Of a DNA stretch of 37,394 nucleotides, positions 17,186 to 24,997 are shown one piece after another. The first letter of the stretch is position 1. Every line of letters begins with the position of its first letter. Under the pieces are notes generated by a model that saw only the letters and a list, made by a program, of their open reading frames with translations, was not told the origin of the DNA and did not search any database. A program made the position numbers and the translations under genes. This stretch comes from Velamenicoccus sp964471325. Its GTDB lineage: Bacteria > Omnitrophota > Gorgyraeia > Velamenicoccales > Velamenicoccaceae. The stretch covers positions 1-37,394 of the forward strand of contig CAYYFL010000015.1 of assembly GCA_964471325.1 (NCBI GenBank), written 5' to 3'.

Positions 17186-17875
17186 CTACTCCTGCGCCCC
17201 TTCTTCTCCCTTGAGTTTCTCGTGATGATGCTTGACCACTTTCGCCTCAACCATATAGATGACATCTTCGGCGATATTGGTGGCATGATCGCAAATGCGT
17301 TCGAGGTAGCGGGCGATCAAGAGGAGCGGAACGGCCCGCGTGGCGCTCTTCGGGTCTTTGGCCATATAATCGTTGATCAACTCATTCTGGATCAAATCCC
17401 TGAGTTTGTCCGCTTCGGTGTCCGACAAACAAACCTGACGGGCCAAGGCGACGTCCCTGTTGATGTAGGCGTCGATAACATCCTTGATCATCTTCTGAGC
17501 GACAGCAGAAAGCTTGGGGATGTCGATGAGGGGCTTAGGCAAGGGCTGGTCAACCAACTCCACCACCCTCTGCGCGATATCCACGGATAGATCGGCGATA
17601 CGCTCCAGGTCGGCATTGACCTTGAGGGCCGTCATCAGAAAGCGCAGATCTGAAGCAACAGGCTGATGCAGGGCGATCATGTTGAAGACGTCGTCATCGA
17701 TACTGTTCTCCAGAAGATCGATCTCGGCATCGTCCGTGATCACCTTCCCGGCCAGCCCGGCGTTACGTTCTTTTAAGGCGTCGATGGATTTATGGATCGA
17801 CTCTTGCGTCAAGAGCGCCATCTTCAGGATCTTCTGGTTCAAGGCCTTGAGCTCTTCATCAAAGAATCTCTGCAT
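17186..17875 (-). CDS. phoU: PhoU, phosphate transport regulator (copy 1)
   Basis: A 229-residue helical protein made of two three-helix PhoU domains. The metal-binding signatures are ADLERIADLSVDIAQRVVEL in domain one and YLERICDHATNIAEDVIYM in domain two. PhoU links Pst activity to PhoR and represses the Pho regulon when phosphate is plentiful. It is the last gene of the pst copy with two pstB genes, 98 bp behind the second pstB. GAGG lies 6 nt before the ATG. A second phoU closes the other pst operon, so each transporter has its own. Confidence 0.94.
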   Translation of the reverse strand: MQRFFDEELKALNQKILKMALLTQESIHKSIDALKERNAGLAGKVITDDAEIDLLENSIDDDVFNMIALHQPVASDLRFLMTALKVNADLERIADLSVDIAQRVVELVDQPLPKPLIDIPKLSAVAQKMIKDVIDAYINRDVALARQVCLSDTEADKLRDLIQNELINDYMAKDPKSATRAVPLLLIARYLERICDHATNIAEDVIYMVEAKVVKHHHEKLKGEEGAQE

Positions 17876-17973
17876 CTTATGCCTCTCAATTTCCCGCTGA
17901 ATTTTTTGTCAGAAATTGACCCCGGGCCTTCTTCAGCGTATAAAGAAAAGGCGAGGGGCCCTTCTTGAGCTTT

Positions 17974-18729
17974 TTATCCGTATCTCCCCGTAATATATTC
18001 TTCAGTCTTTTTGTCCTGCGGACGGTTAAAGACGTCTCCTGTCTTGCCGAATTCGACCAGCCTGCCCAAAAGCATGAAACCCACGTCATCGGAGATACGG
18101 GCCGCCTGTTGCATATTATGGGTGACGATGACGATCGTATAATCCTTCTTCAGCTCGCGCGCCGTCTCTTCGATCTTGAGGGTCGCGATCGGGTCCAGGG
18201 CCGAGCACGGCTCATCCATGAGGATGATGTCCGGCTTGACGGCCAGGGTGCGCGCGATGCAGAGGCGCTGCTTCTCTTCCAATGATAAAGAAAGGGCGTT
18301 GGCATAAAGCCTGTCCTTGAGCTTATCCCACAAGAGGACGGCCTTAAGCGACTCCTCCACAATGCCGTCAAGCTCATCCCTGCTTGTGATCATATGATGG
18401 ACCTTCAGGCCATAGACAAGATTCTCGTATATCGTCAGGGGAAACGGGTTCGGCCGCTGAAAGACCATGCCGACTTTTTTGCGCAGACCCACAAGGTCCA
18501 CGGCGGACCCAAGGATGTTCTCGCTGCCCACGAGGATCTCGCCGGTCATCGCGACCCCTTCGATGAGGTCATTCATACGGTTGAAGGTGCGCAGGAGCGT
18601 CGACTTGCCGCAGCCCGACGGTCCGATGATGGCCGTGATCCCTTTTTCCTTGATCGCGATGTTGACATCGATCAAGGCGCGGAACTTGTCGTAAAACAGG
18701 TTGAGGTTCTTCGTTTCGATGATCGGCAT
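17974..18729 (-). CDS. pstB: PstB paralogue A: intact Q/H loops, LSGGQ signature lost
   Basis: A 251-residue ABC ATPase of the phosphate family. Walker A GPSGCGKST (36-44), Q-loop Gln91 in VFQRPNPFPLTIYEN, Walker B ILMDEPCSALDP, and H-loop His204 in VTHNMQQAARISDD are all intact. The ABC signature is not: PstB proteins normally read LSGGQQQRLCIAR, but here it is LSLEEKQRLCIAR (148-160), so the two Gly and first Gln are gone. The adjacent upstream PstB has the opposite defects. Its ATG follows the stop of that gene after one base (TAATATG), so the two are made together. The likely product is the catalytic Walker half of an asymmetric heterodimer. An upstream start 25 codons earlier is not supported. 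Confidence 0.9.
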   Translation of the reverse strand: MPIIETKNLNLFYDKFRALIDVNIAIKEKGITAIIGPSGCGKSTLLRTFNRMNDLIEGVAMTGEILVGSENILGSAVDLVGLRKKVGMVFQRPNPFPLTIYENLVYGLKVHHMITSRDELDGIVEESLKAVLLWDKLKDRLYANALSLSLEEKQRLCIARTLAVKPDIILMDEPCSALDPIATLKIEETARELKKDYTIVIVTHNMQQAARISDDVGFMLLGRLVEFGKTGDVFNRPQDKKTEEYITGRYG

Positions 18730-18730
18730 A

Positions 18731-19489
18731 TTATCCGAATTTTCCGACGATATAATCTTCCGTCCTCTTGTCCTTCGGCGACGTGAAAATCCTATCGCTC
18801 GCATCCTCTTCGATCAGGTCGCCCATCAGGAAGAACGCGACGCGGTCCGAAACGCGCGCCGCCTGTTTTGTGTTATTCGTCACAAGGACAATCGTATACT
18901 TTTTTTTAAGGACCACCATGGATTCTTCGACTTTGGCGGTTGAAATCGGGTCCAGGCCTGAGCAGGGTTCGTCGAAAAGAATGACGTCCGGCTTGACGGC
19001 CAGCGTGCGCGCGATGCAGAGGCGCTGCTGCTGGCCGCCGGACAGCTTCGTAGCTGCAGACTTGAGACGATCTTTGACCTCTTCCCACAAAAAGGCGCTC
19101 TTCAAGCTCTCCTCGACGATCGCATCCAGCCGCCTCTTGTCGTTGATCCCCTGCCTGCGGGGCCCAAAAACGATATTCTCATAAATCGAAAGCGGCAGGG
19201 GCATGGGCAGCGCGAAGATCATTCCCACCCGGCGCCTGAGCTCTTCGGGTTTAAAATCCTTATTGATATCCCTGCCCTCCAGGAGGACAGACCCGCTCAT
19301 CCTATAATTATCCTGCGTCTCGTTGAGCCTGTTGAGGGCGCGCAAAAATGTCGTCTTGCCGCTATTGGCGGGGCCAATGGCGCCGAGAATCCCGTTTTTG
19401 GCGATATCGCAACTCACGCGATGCAGGGCGTGGACCGCCCCAAAGCGGATGTCCAGATCTCTGACGGAAAAACAAACGTTATGTTCCAT
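18731..19489 (-). CDS. pstB: PstB paralogue B: intact LSGGQ, Q- and H-loop residues lost
   Basis: A 252-residue ABC ATPase. The signature LSGGQQQRLCIAR (149-161) and Walker B ILFDEPCSGLDP are canonical. The Walker A is an unusual GPANSGKTT (39-47). The Q-loop Gln is replaced by Ala93 (IFALPMPLPLSIYEN against VFQRPNPFP), and the H-loop His by Asn205 (VTNNTKQAARVSD against VTHNMQQAARVSD). It can therefore lend a signature to a partner but should hydrolyse ATP poorly itself. It lies 66 bp behind pstA and one base ahead of paralogue A. Start MEHNVCFS was chosen over a 9-codon Arg-rich extension. Confidence 0.9.
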   Translation of the reverse strand: MEHNVCFSVRDLDIRFGAVHALHRVSCDIAKNGILGAIGPANSGKTTFLRALNRLNETQDNYRMSGSVLLEGRDINKDFKPEELRRRVGMIFALPMPLPLSIYENIVFGPRRQGINDKRRLDAIVEESLKSAFLWEEVKDRLKSAATKLSGGQQQRLCIARTLAVKPDVILFDEPCSGLDPISTAKVEESMVVLKKKYTIVLVTNNTKQAARVSDRVAFFLMGDLIEEDASDRIFTSPKDKRTEDYIVGKFG

Positions 19490-19555
19490 AAACCGCCTTC
19501 GCCGCCGCCATCGCATTCCGAGTCATTGTTTTTCTCATCGGCATTATCCCCGTTT

Positions 19556-20419
19556 TCACCATTTATATTTTTTCCTGAATTTAGAACGGATGATGATGGC
19601 CACGAGATTCATCAACAATACCATGAGGATCAGAACAAGCGCCGTGCCGTAGCGGTAGCTGTTGGGGATGTTCGGGATCTGCGTCGCGATAATGTAGAGA
19701 TGATACGGCAGGGCCATGGCCTGGTCGAAAACGGAATGCGGCAAATGGGGGATATAGAACGCTGCGACCGTAAAAAGAATAGGTGCGGTCTCTCCTGCGG
19801 CCCGGGCAATGCTGAGAATGGTCCCTGTCAGGATGCCCGGCAGGGCGAACGGTAAAACAGCATGGCGCACGGTCTGCCAGCGGCTGGCGCCTAGAGACAG
19901 GCTGACCTCGCGGAAATAATCCGGCACGGCCTTGAGGGATTCCCGCGTCGAGGTGATGATGACCGGCAGGTTCATGATGGCCAACGTCAGGGAGCCGGCC
20001 ACGATGGAGGCGCCAAACTTCAAAAAGACAACGAACAGGCTGAATCCGAAAAGCCCATAGACGACGGACGGCACCCCCGAAAGGTTGACGATAGCGAGAT
20101 TGATCAACCTCGTCAGGGCGTTTTCCTTTGCATATTCGCTCAAGTAAATCGCCGCCAGGATCCCCAGGGGCAGGGAACAGAGCGTGGCGCCCGCCACGAG
20201 ATAAAGCGTGCCGACGATCGCCGGGAAAATGCCCCCTGAGCGCATCCCCTCTCTGGGCATGGCTGTCAGAAATTCCCAGTTGATCGCGGAGATCCCGTTC
20301 TTGAAAATGATCCACAGGACGACGACAACAGGCGCCAGGATGAAAAGCGTAATGAAGAACAAGGCGCCAAAGGCGATCTTCTCTTTCGCTGCGACACTGA
20401 TCAGGTTATTCCATCTCAT
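19556..20419 (-). CDS. pstA: Phosphate ABC transporter permease PstA (system with two PstB)
   Basis: A 287-residue inner-membrane permease with about six transmembrane helices. The ABC-coupling EAA-type loop is KAVPDYFREVSLSLGASRWQ followed by TVRHAVLPFALPGI. PSVVYGLFGFSLFV and ARAAGETAPILFTVA are typical of PstA. It pairs with PstC to form the phosphate channel. The ATG overlaps the pstC stop by four bases (ATGA). Because PstA and PstC differ, an asymmetric ATPase pair could dock on them in a fixed orientation. Confidence 0.94.
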   Translation of the reverse strand: MRWNNLISVAAKEKIAFGALFFITLFILAPVVVVLWIIFKNGISAINWEFLTAMPREGMRSGGIFPAIVGTLYLVAGATLCSLPLGILAAIYLSEYAKENALTRLINLAIVNLSGVPSVVYGLFGFSLFVVFLKFGASIVAGSLTLAIMNLPVIITSTRESLKAVPDYFREVSLSLGASRWQTVRHAVLPFALPGILTGTILSIARAAGETAPILFTVAAFYIPHLPHSVFDQAMALPYHLYIIATQIPNIPNSYRYGTALVLILMVLLMNLVAIIIRSKFRKKYKW

Positions 20420-21285
20420 TTCGTCCTCACGCGGTGCAGGAAGAAATCAGCCGTGATATTGATCATAAAGGTAATGAGAAAGAGGATAATGCCGATGGAA
20501 AACAAGGCGTGGTAATGGGCGCTGCCGTGAACGACCTCCCCCATTTCGGCGGCGATCGTCGCCGTCAGCGTCCGGACCGGCTGCAGGAACGTCCGCGGGA
20601 TGACGGCGGCATTGCCCGTGATCATCATGACCGCCATCGTCTCGCCGATCACCCGGCCCACGCCCAGCATGCAAGCCGCGATGATGCCGGGTTTGGCCGC
20701 ATGGATCGTCACACGGTACATCGTCTGCCATCGCGTCGCGCCTAGGGCGATGGACCCTTCCTTGTATTGCCGGGGAACGGCGGTGATCGCATCCTCAGAG
20801 ATGCTGATGATGGTCGGCATGGCCATGAACCCCAGCATGATGGAACCCGCCAGGGCCGTCAGCCCCGTCGGCACATGAAAGATGGCCTTGATCCACGGCA
20901 CCAGCGTGATCATGCCGACGAAACCGAGGACGACGCTGGGAATGGAAGCAAGGATCTCGATGCCGGTCTTCAAGAAATCCCGGATGCGCGCCGGCGCGAT
21001 CTCCGCGACATAGAAAGCCGCGCCGATACTCAACGGAACGGCAAAAAGAACAGCACCCAAGGTAACGAAGAGGGAACCGAGGATCAACGGCAGAATGCCG
21101 AAACGCGGAGGCTCAGAGATAGGATACCAGTATTTTCCCAAAAGGAAGGCCGAAAGCTTGACGTCCTTAAAAAAGGACAGGCCTTCTTTCAGCAGAAAAA
21201 CGAAGATTAAACAAACAAAGAGAATGACGAGAATGCCGCTCAAAAATACAAGCTTCTCTATGATGAATTCCTTGAATCGTCTCAT
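20416..21285 (-). CDS. pstC: Phosphate ABC transporter permease PstC (system with two PstB)
   Basis: A 289-residue permease starting MRRFKEFIIEKLVFLSGILV, with a strong AGGAAGG just before the ATG; a 14-codon upstream extension was discarded. It has the PstC pattern: ISEPPRFGILPLILGSLFVT, EILASIPSVVLGFVGMITLV and the coupling loop ITAVPRQYKEGSIALGATRW. GRVIGETMAVMMITGNAAVI is the conserved PstC core. It overlaps pstA and follows pstS across a 117-bp gap with a GC-rich hairpin. Confidence 0.93.
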   Translation of the reverse strand: MRRFKEFIIEKLVFLSGILVILFVCLIFVFLLKEGLSFFKDVKLSAFLLGKYWYPISEPPRFGILPLILGSLFVTLGAVLFAVPLSIGAAFYVAEIAPARIRDFLKTGIEILASIPSVVLGFVGMITLVPWIKAIFHVPTGLTALAGSIMLGFMAMPTIISISEDAITAVPRQYKEGSIALGATRWQTMYRVTIHAAKPGIIAACMLGVGRVIGETMAVMMITGNAAVIPRTFLQPVRTLTATIAAEMGEVVHGSAHYHALFSIGIILFLITFMINITADFFLHRVRTK

Positions 21286-21378
21286 GCCTTCCTGACCGAT
21301 TATACGTTCGCGGCCGCAAAACCGCACCCTTCAGGATACGAATAGAGGATAACCGCTCAGTATTTCGCTCCAAAGAAA

Positions 21379-21398
21379 CCGCGGGTTGAAACCCGCGG
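21379..21398. terminator. GC-rich hairpin between pstS and pstC
   Basis: The perfect 9-bp arms CCGCGGGTT and AACCCGCGG are separated by two bases. On the minus strand TTTCTTT follows, a weak T-tract. A hairpin between a binding-protein gene and its permease genes commonly lowers downstream expression, giving more PstS than PstCAB. Confidence 0.6.
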
Positions 21399-21402
21399 AG
21401 AT

Positions 21403-22260
21403 TCATTTTACAGGGATAAAATCGAGTTTCGCCACGATCGCCTGGCCCTCGGAAGAAAGGACAAAATCAAGGAAAGCCTTGATGATCCCTTTCGGCTCCC
21501 CGCAGGTGTACATCAGGAGCGGCCGCGAGATCGGATAAGACCCGGACTTGACGGTTGCCATCGTGGGCTCGACGTATACAGAAGACGCATCCTTGGCAAT
21601 AGCCAGCGCTTTTTGCTGAGCGGTCACATAACCGATGCCGTAGTAGCCGATGGCGTTGACGTTCTGGGCCACCTCGTCGGCGATCGCCTGGGACGAAGGC
21701 AAAAGGAGCGCCGACGGCGAAAACTCGTTGAAATCCTTCTCGCGACTCAGGACGTGTTCCTTAATATATATGTGCGTGCCGGAATTGACCTCACGCGACA
21801 GAATGACGATAGGCATGTTGGGACCGCCCACATCTTTCCAGTTGGTGATCTTGCCGGTAAAAATGTCGGCCAGCTGGTCTAAGGTCAGTTTGGACACAGG
21901 GTTTTTGGGATTGACCACAATCGCCACGCCGTCCAAGGCCACGGTCAGCTCAACGGGCTGCACGCCCTTCTGTTCCAGGAGCGCCTTTTCTTTTTCCTCG
22001 ATGTTCCGGGAGGCCTCGGCAATATCGCAGGTCCCGCCGATCAACGCCGCAAAACCCGTTCCCGACCCCCCGCCTGTCACGGCCACGCTGACCGCCGGAT
22101 GCTCCTTGCTGAACGTCTCAGCCCAAGCCTGGCCGAGGTTCACCATGGTATCCGACCCTTTGATCTGGATCGAACCGGAGAGCTCTTCCCCATGCGCAGT
22201 CAAACACAGAAAGCCGGCCGACAATATCAAGATAAAAGAAAAAATGATCTTTTTAAACAT
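21403..22260 (-). CDS. pstS: Phosphate-binding protein PstS (PstS/SphX-like)
   Basis: A 285-residue periplasmic binding protein with a signal peptide (MFKKIIFSFILILSAGFLCL, cleavage near AHG-EE). Phosphate-binding segments are IKGSDTMVNLGQAWAETF, VTGGGSGTGFAAL and SREVNSGTHIYIKE. This sequence type (KGSDT start) differs from the E. coli-like PstS of the other operon, so the two transporters likely differ in affinity or conditions. GGAGGAGCC precedes the ATG. It begins the second pst operon after about 400 bp of palindromic DNA. Confidence 0.93.
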   Translation of the reverse strand: MFKKIIFSFILILSAGFLCLTAHGEELSGSIQIKGSDTMVNLGQAWAETFSKEHPAVSVAVTGGGSGTGFAALIGGTCDIAEASRNIEEKEKALLEQKGVQPVELTVALDGVAIVVNPKNPVSKLTLDQLADIFTGKITNWKDVGGPNMPIVILSREVNSGTHIYIKEHVLSREKDFNEFSPSALLLPSSQAIADEVAQNVNAIGYYGIGYVTAQQKALAIAKDASSVYVEPTMATVKSGSYPISRPLLMYTCGEPKGIIKAFLDFVLSSEGQAIVAKLDFIPVK

Positions 22261-22345
22261 GGCTCCTCCATTATGAATCTCCCTCTATCCGCCTTGTCCG
22301 AAAAGGACAGGCCAAAACCAAGGCGAGCCGGAGACTTCTGCGAAG

Positions 22346-22471
22346 GAATGAATCTTCCCTGGATGACCCCGCATCGTAAGATATCGGAAAAATTTCGTGC
22401 CCGGCAGCCCTGGGCAAGAAATTTTTCCGATACTCGCGGGGTAACCCAGAAAGGGTAGACCTTCCTCATTC
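22346..22471. repeat. Long imperfect palindrome upstream of pstS
   Basis: The core is a perfect 14-bp inverted repeat, ATCGGAAAAATTTC (22383-22396) and GAAATTTTTCCGAT (22418-22431), around GCCC...GGGC. The outer arms pair in part (GACCCCGC against GCGGGGTAACC, and GAATG against CATTC). It fills the space between phoU copy 2 and pstS and could form a hairpin of about 125 nt. No gene is seen in 22261-22664. Confidence 0.75.
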
Positions 22472-22478
22472 CACATAA

Positions 22479-22558
22479 AGGAAGGGTCTAATCTTCGCCG
22501 CATTCATCCCCGGCTTCGGCCTAGGGCCAAAGCCGGAGATTTCTGCGTCTTGATTAAA
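22479..22558. repeat. Dispersed intergenic element, copy B
   Basis: The ends GGAAGGGTCTAATCTTCGCC and GATTTCTGCGTCTTGATTAA match those of 4371-4524. The interior here is shorter and contains the palindrome CCGGCTTCGGCC-TA-GGGCCAAAGCCGG (22510-22536). Different interiors between conserved ends suggest a mobile or modular repeat. Confidence 0.7.
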
Positions 22559-22664
22559 CAACCCTTAGTGTATCAGATATTCTTTCGTTTTCAAGAAGGA
22601 TTCTGGAAGAAAACAAAGACAGGGGGCCAGTCGGGTGTCCGGGGCCTGTTGATGAGGAAAATCG

Positions 22665-23336
22665 CTAAAATCTAAGCTGTTCGGGGCGGTGTTTGACGAC
22701 CTTGGCAGAAACCATATAGATGACATCTTCGGCGATGTTGGTGGCATGATCGCAGATGCGTTCCAGATGGCGCGCGACCAGCAACAACGGCAAGGCGCGG
22801 CTGACACAGGAAACGTCTTTCTCCATAAAATCATGGATCAGCTCTGTCTGGACAAGGTTGCGCAGCTGATCGGCCTCGCTGTCTTTCAGGATCACTTTTT
22901 TCGCCTGCTCCGTATTTTCCTTGAGAAAGGCCTCGAGGGCATCCCTGATCATCTGCTGGGCGAGCGAAGACAGCTTGGGGATATCGTGCAGAGGTTTCAA
23001 CAAAGGCCGGCCCGCCAGTTCGATGACCCGCTGGGCGATATCAACGGCCAGGTCCGCCATCCGCTCCAAGTCTGTCGTGATCTTCATGACCATGGCGACA
23101 AACCGCAGGTCGACGGCCAACGGCTGCATGAGGGCCAGGAGCCGCAGGGTCTTCTCGTCGAGGGTCAGCTCCATTTCATCGATCCGCCTGTCCTCGAGTA
23201 TGATCTGGCGCGCCTCCTCCGCATCAAGATTTTTTAACGCCTCTTGCGCCCTGTCGACGGCCTGTTCCACCATCGTCCCCATGATCAGGATTTCCTGTTT
23301 CAGCTCCGCCAACTCTTCGTCAAAATGTCTCTCCAT
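22665..23336 (-). CDS. phoU: PhoU, phosphate transport regulator (copy 2)
   Basis: A 223-residue two-domain PhoU with the metal-binding helices TDLERMADLAVDIAQRVIEL and RHLERICDHATNIAEDVIYM. It closes the first pst operon, 44 bp after its single canonical pstB. The start at 23336 has GGGAG 6 nt upstream; a 16-codon extension was rejected. The C-terminus is nearly identical to copy 1 (VIYMV.AKVVKH), suggesting duplication of the pst-phoU block or parts of it. Confidence 0.94.
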   Translation of the reverse strand: MERHFDEELAELKQEILIMGTMVEQAVDRAQEALKNLDAEEARQIILEDRRIDEMELTLDEKTLRLLALMQPLAVDLRFVAMVMKITTDLERMADLAVDIAQRVIELAGRPLLKPLHDIPKLSSLAQQMIRDALEAFLKENTEQAKKVILKDSEADQLRNLVQTELIHDFMEKDVSCVSRALPLLLVARHLERICDHATNIAEDVIYMVSAKVVKHRPEQLRF

Positions 23337-23380
23337 GCGTGTCTCCCTCTGGGATTGATGATAATAAAGCAAGCTGGTCA

Positions 23381-24139
23381 TCAACCAAATCTCCCTGTAA
23401 TGTAATCCTCGGTCCTTTTATCTGCCGGCGCTTCAAACATCATCTCCGTCCTGTCGAATTCTATCAGCTCCCCCAAGAGGAAAAATGCCGCGTTATCCGA
23501 CACCCTGGCCGCCTGCTGCATGTTATGCGTCACGATGATGATCGTATAATCCTGCTTGAGCCTGAATATCAACTCCTCGATCTTCCCTGTCGAAATAGGA
23601 TCCAAGGCGGAACAAGGCTCGTCGAAAAGGATGATCTCCGGCTTAACGGCCAAGGCCCTGGCAATACAAAGGCGCTGCTGCTGGCCCCCGGAAAGGCTGA
23701 TCCCCGAAGCGCCGAGCTTATCCTTGACCTCATCCCACAAAGCGGCCATCTTCAGGGATTCTTCGACGATCCCGTCAAGCCGATCCCTCTTTCTGACCCC
23801 GTTAAGCTTCAGGCCTGCAGCGACATTGTCATAGATGGAAAGCACAGGGAATGGATTGGGCCGCTGGAATACCATACCGACCCTGCGTCTGATCTCGATG
23901 GGGTCGACATCGGACGTATAGATGTTTTTACCGTCCAGGAGGACCTCTCCCGACAGCCGTGCGCCCGGCACGACCTCATGCAGCCTGTTGATGCAACGGA
24001 TGAATGTCGACTTCCCGCAGCCCGAAGGGCCGATAATCGCCGTCACTTGCTTCTGTTCTATGGCTATATTGATGCCTTTCAAGACGTGGACGCGCCCGAA
24101 ATAGGCGTTCAGATTTATGGCCTTGACTTGTCCGTTCAT
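23381..24139 (-). CDS. pstB: Phosphate ABC transporter ATPase PstB (canonical)
   Basis: A 252-residue ATPase with every motif intact: GPSGCGKST, VFQRPNPFPVLSIYDN, LSGGQQQRLCIARALA, ILFDEPCSALDP and VTHNMQQAARVSD. It would function as a normal homodimer with PstC and PstA of its operon. It is the in-window control for the two degenerate paralogues at 17974-19489. It starts 9 bp after pstA. Confidence 0.96.
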   Translation of the reverse strand: MNGQVKAINLNAYFGRVHVLKGINIAIEQKQVTAIIGPSGCGKSTFIRCINRLHEVVPGARLSGEVLLDGKNIYTSDVDPIEIRRRVGMVFQRPNPFPVLSIYDNVAAGLKLNGVRKRDRLDGIVEESLKMAALWDEVKDKLGASGISLSGGQQQRLCIARALAVKPEIILFDEPCSALDPISTGKIEELIFRLKQDYTIIIVTHNMQQAARVSDNAAFFLLGELIEFDRTEMMFEAPADKRTEDYITGRFG

Positions 24140-24148
24140 GGGCTATCC

Positions 24149-24997
24149 TTATTTGAGGAATCTGCAGCGCAGATAAATCACGACCCTGCTGACGATGCTG
24201 ATCAAGAATACCATGGCGATCAACACGAGAGCGCCGGCCCAGGCCTGCCTGTGCCAATCGTCAAACGGAGAGATGGCATAGACGAATATTTGCAGCGGCA
24301 GGGCCGCCATGGGCTGGTCAAGACCCTGATGCCAGAACCTATTGCCGAAGGCCGTGAACAACAGCGGCGCCGTCTCTCCGGCGATGCGCGCAACGGCCAA
24401 TAAAATCCCCGTCAGGACCCCGGGCAGGGCGGTCTTAAGAACGATATTCATGGTCGTGCGGAACTGGTTGATCCCGAGGGCGAACGCGGCCTCGCGCAGC
24501 GTCGCCGGCACCAGCCGCAGCATCTCTTCGGTCGTGCGCATGACCGTCGGGATCATGATGATCCCAAGGGCAAAACCGCCGCTGACCGCCGAAAAACTCT
24601 TCATGGGAACGACGAACAGCGTATAAGCGAAGATCCCGATAACGATGGACGGCACACCGTTCAAAACATCCGTCGTGAACCGGACCGCAGCCCCCAGCTT
24701 TGAATTGCCGAACTCGGACAGATAGACCCCGCCCGCGATCCCCAGCGGGATGGCCCAGAGACAGGAAAGCCCGATCAGAATAAGGCTGCCGACGATCGCA
24801 TTCCCCATGCCGCCGCCGGGTTCTCCAACGGGTTTCGGCAAATGTGTGAAGAAATCGAGATTGACGCTTGCGATCCCTTTGGAGACGACATACCCGAAAA
24901 TGCTGATCAAGGGCACGAGCGTCAAAAAAGCGCAGAGAAAAACGACGGCGCACATAAGGGCATTGACGGCCTTCCTTCTCCTATAGACCGCGTTCAT
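24149..24997 (-). CDS. pstA: Phosphate ABC transporter permease PstA (canonical system)
   Basis: A 282-residue permease with about six membrane helices. The EAA-type loop is LRLVPATLREAAFALGINQF; GVPSIVIGIFAYTLFV and ARIAGETAPLLFTA are PstA hallmarks. The start at 24997 overlaps the pstC stop by four bases and has GGAGGAAGG just upstream; a longer frame inside pstC is not used. Confidence 0.94.
   Translation of the reverse strand: MNAVYRRRKAVNALMCAVVFLCAFLTLVPLISIFGYVVSKGIASVNLDFFTHLPKPVGEPGGGMGNAIVGSLILIGLSCLWAIPLGIAGGVYLSEFGNSKLGAAVRFTTDVLNGVPSIVIGIFAYTLFVVPMKSFSAVSGGFALGIIMIPTVMRTTEEMLRLVPATLREAAFALGINQFRTTMNIVLKTALPGVLTGILLAVARIAGETAPLLFTAFGNRFWHQGLDQPMAALPLQIFVYAISPFDDWHRQAWAGALVLIAMVFLISIVSRVVIYLRCRFLK

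Noticed and set aside
18731..19489. Sequencing error explaining the missing Q- and H-loop residues
   Set aside because: Two separate codon-level changes in an otherwise intact frame, matched by the opposite change in the neighbour, are not what indels or random errors produce.
23339..24403. Plus-strand open frame of 354 codons across pstB/pstA
   Set aside because: Antisense shadow of two well-recognised genes; no start context or motifs.
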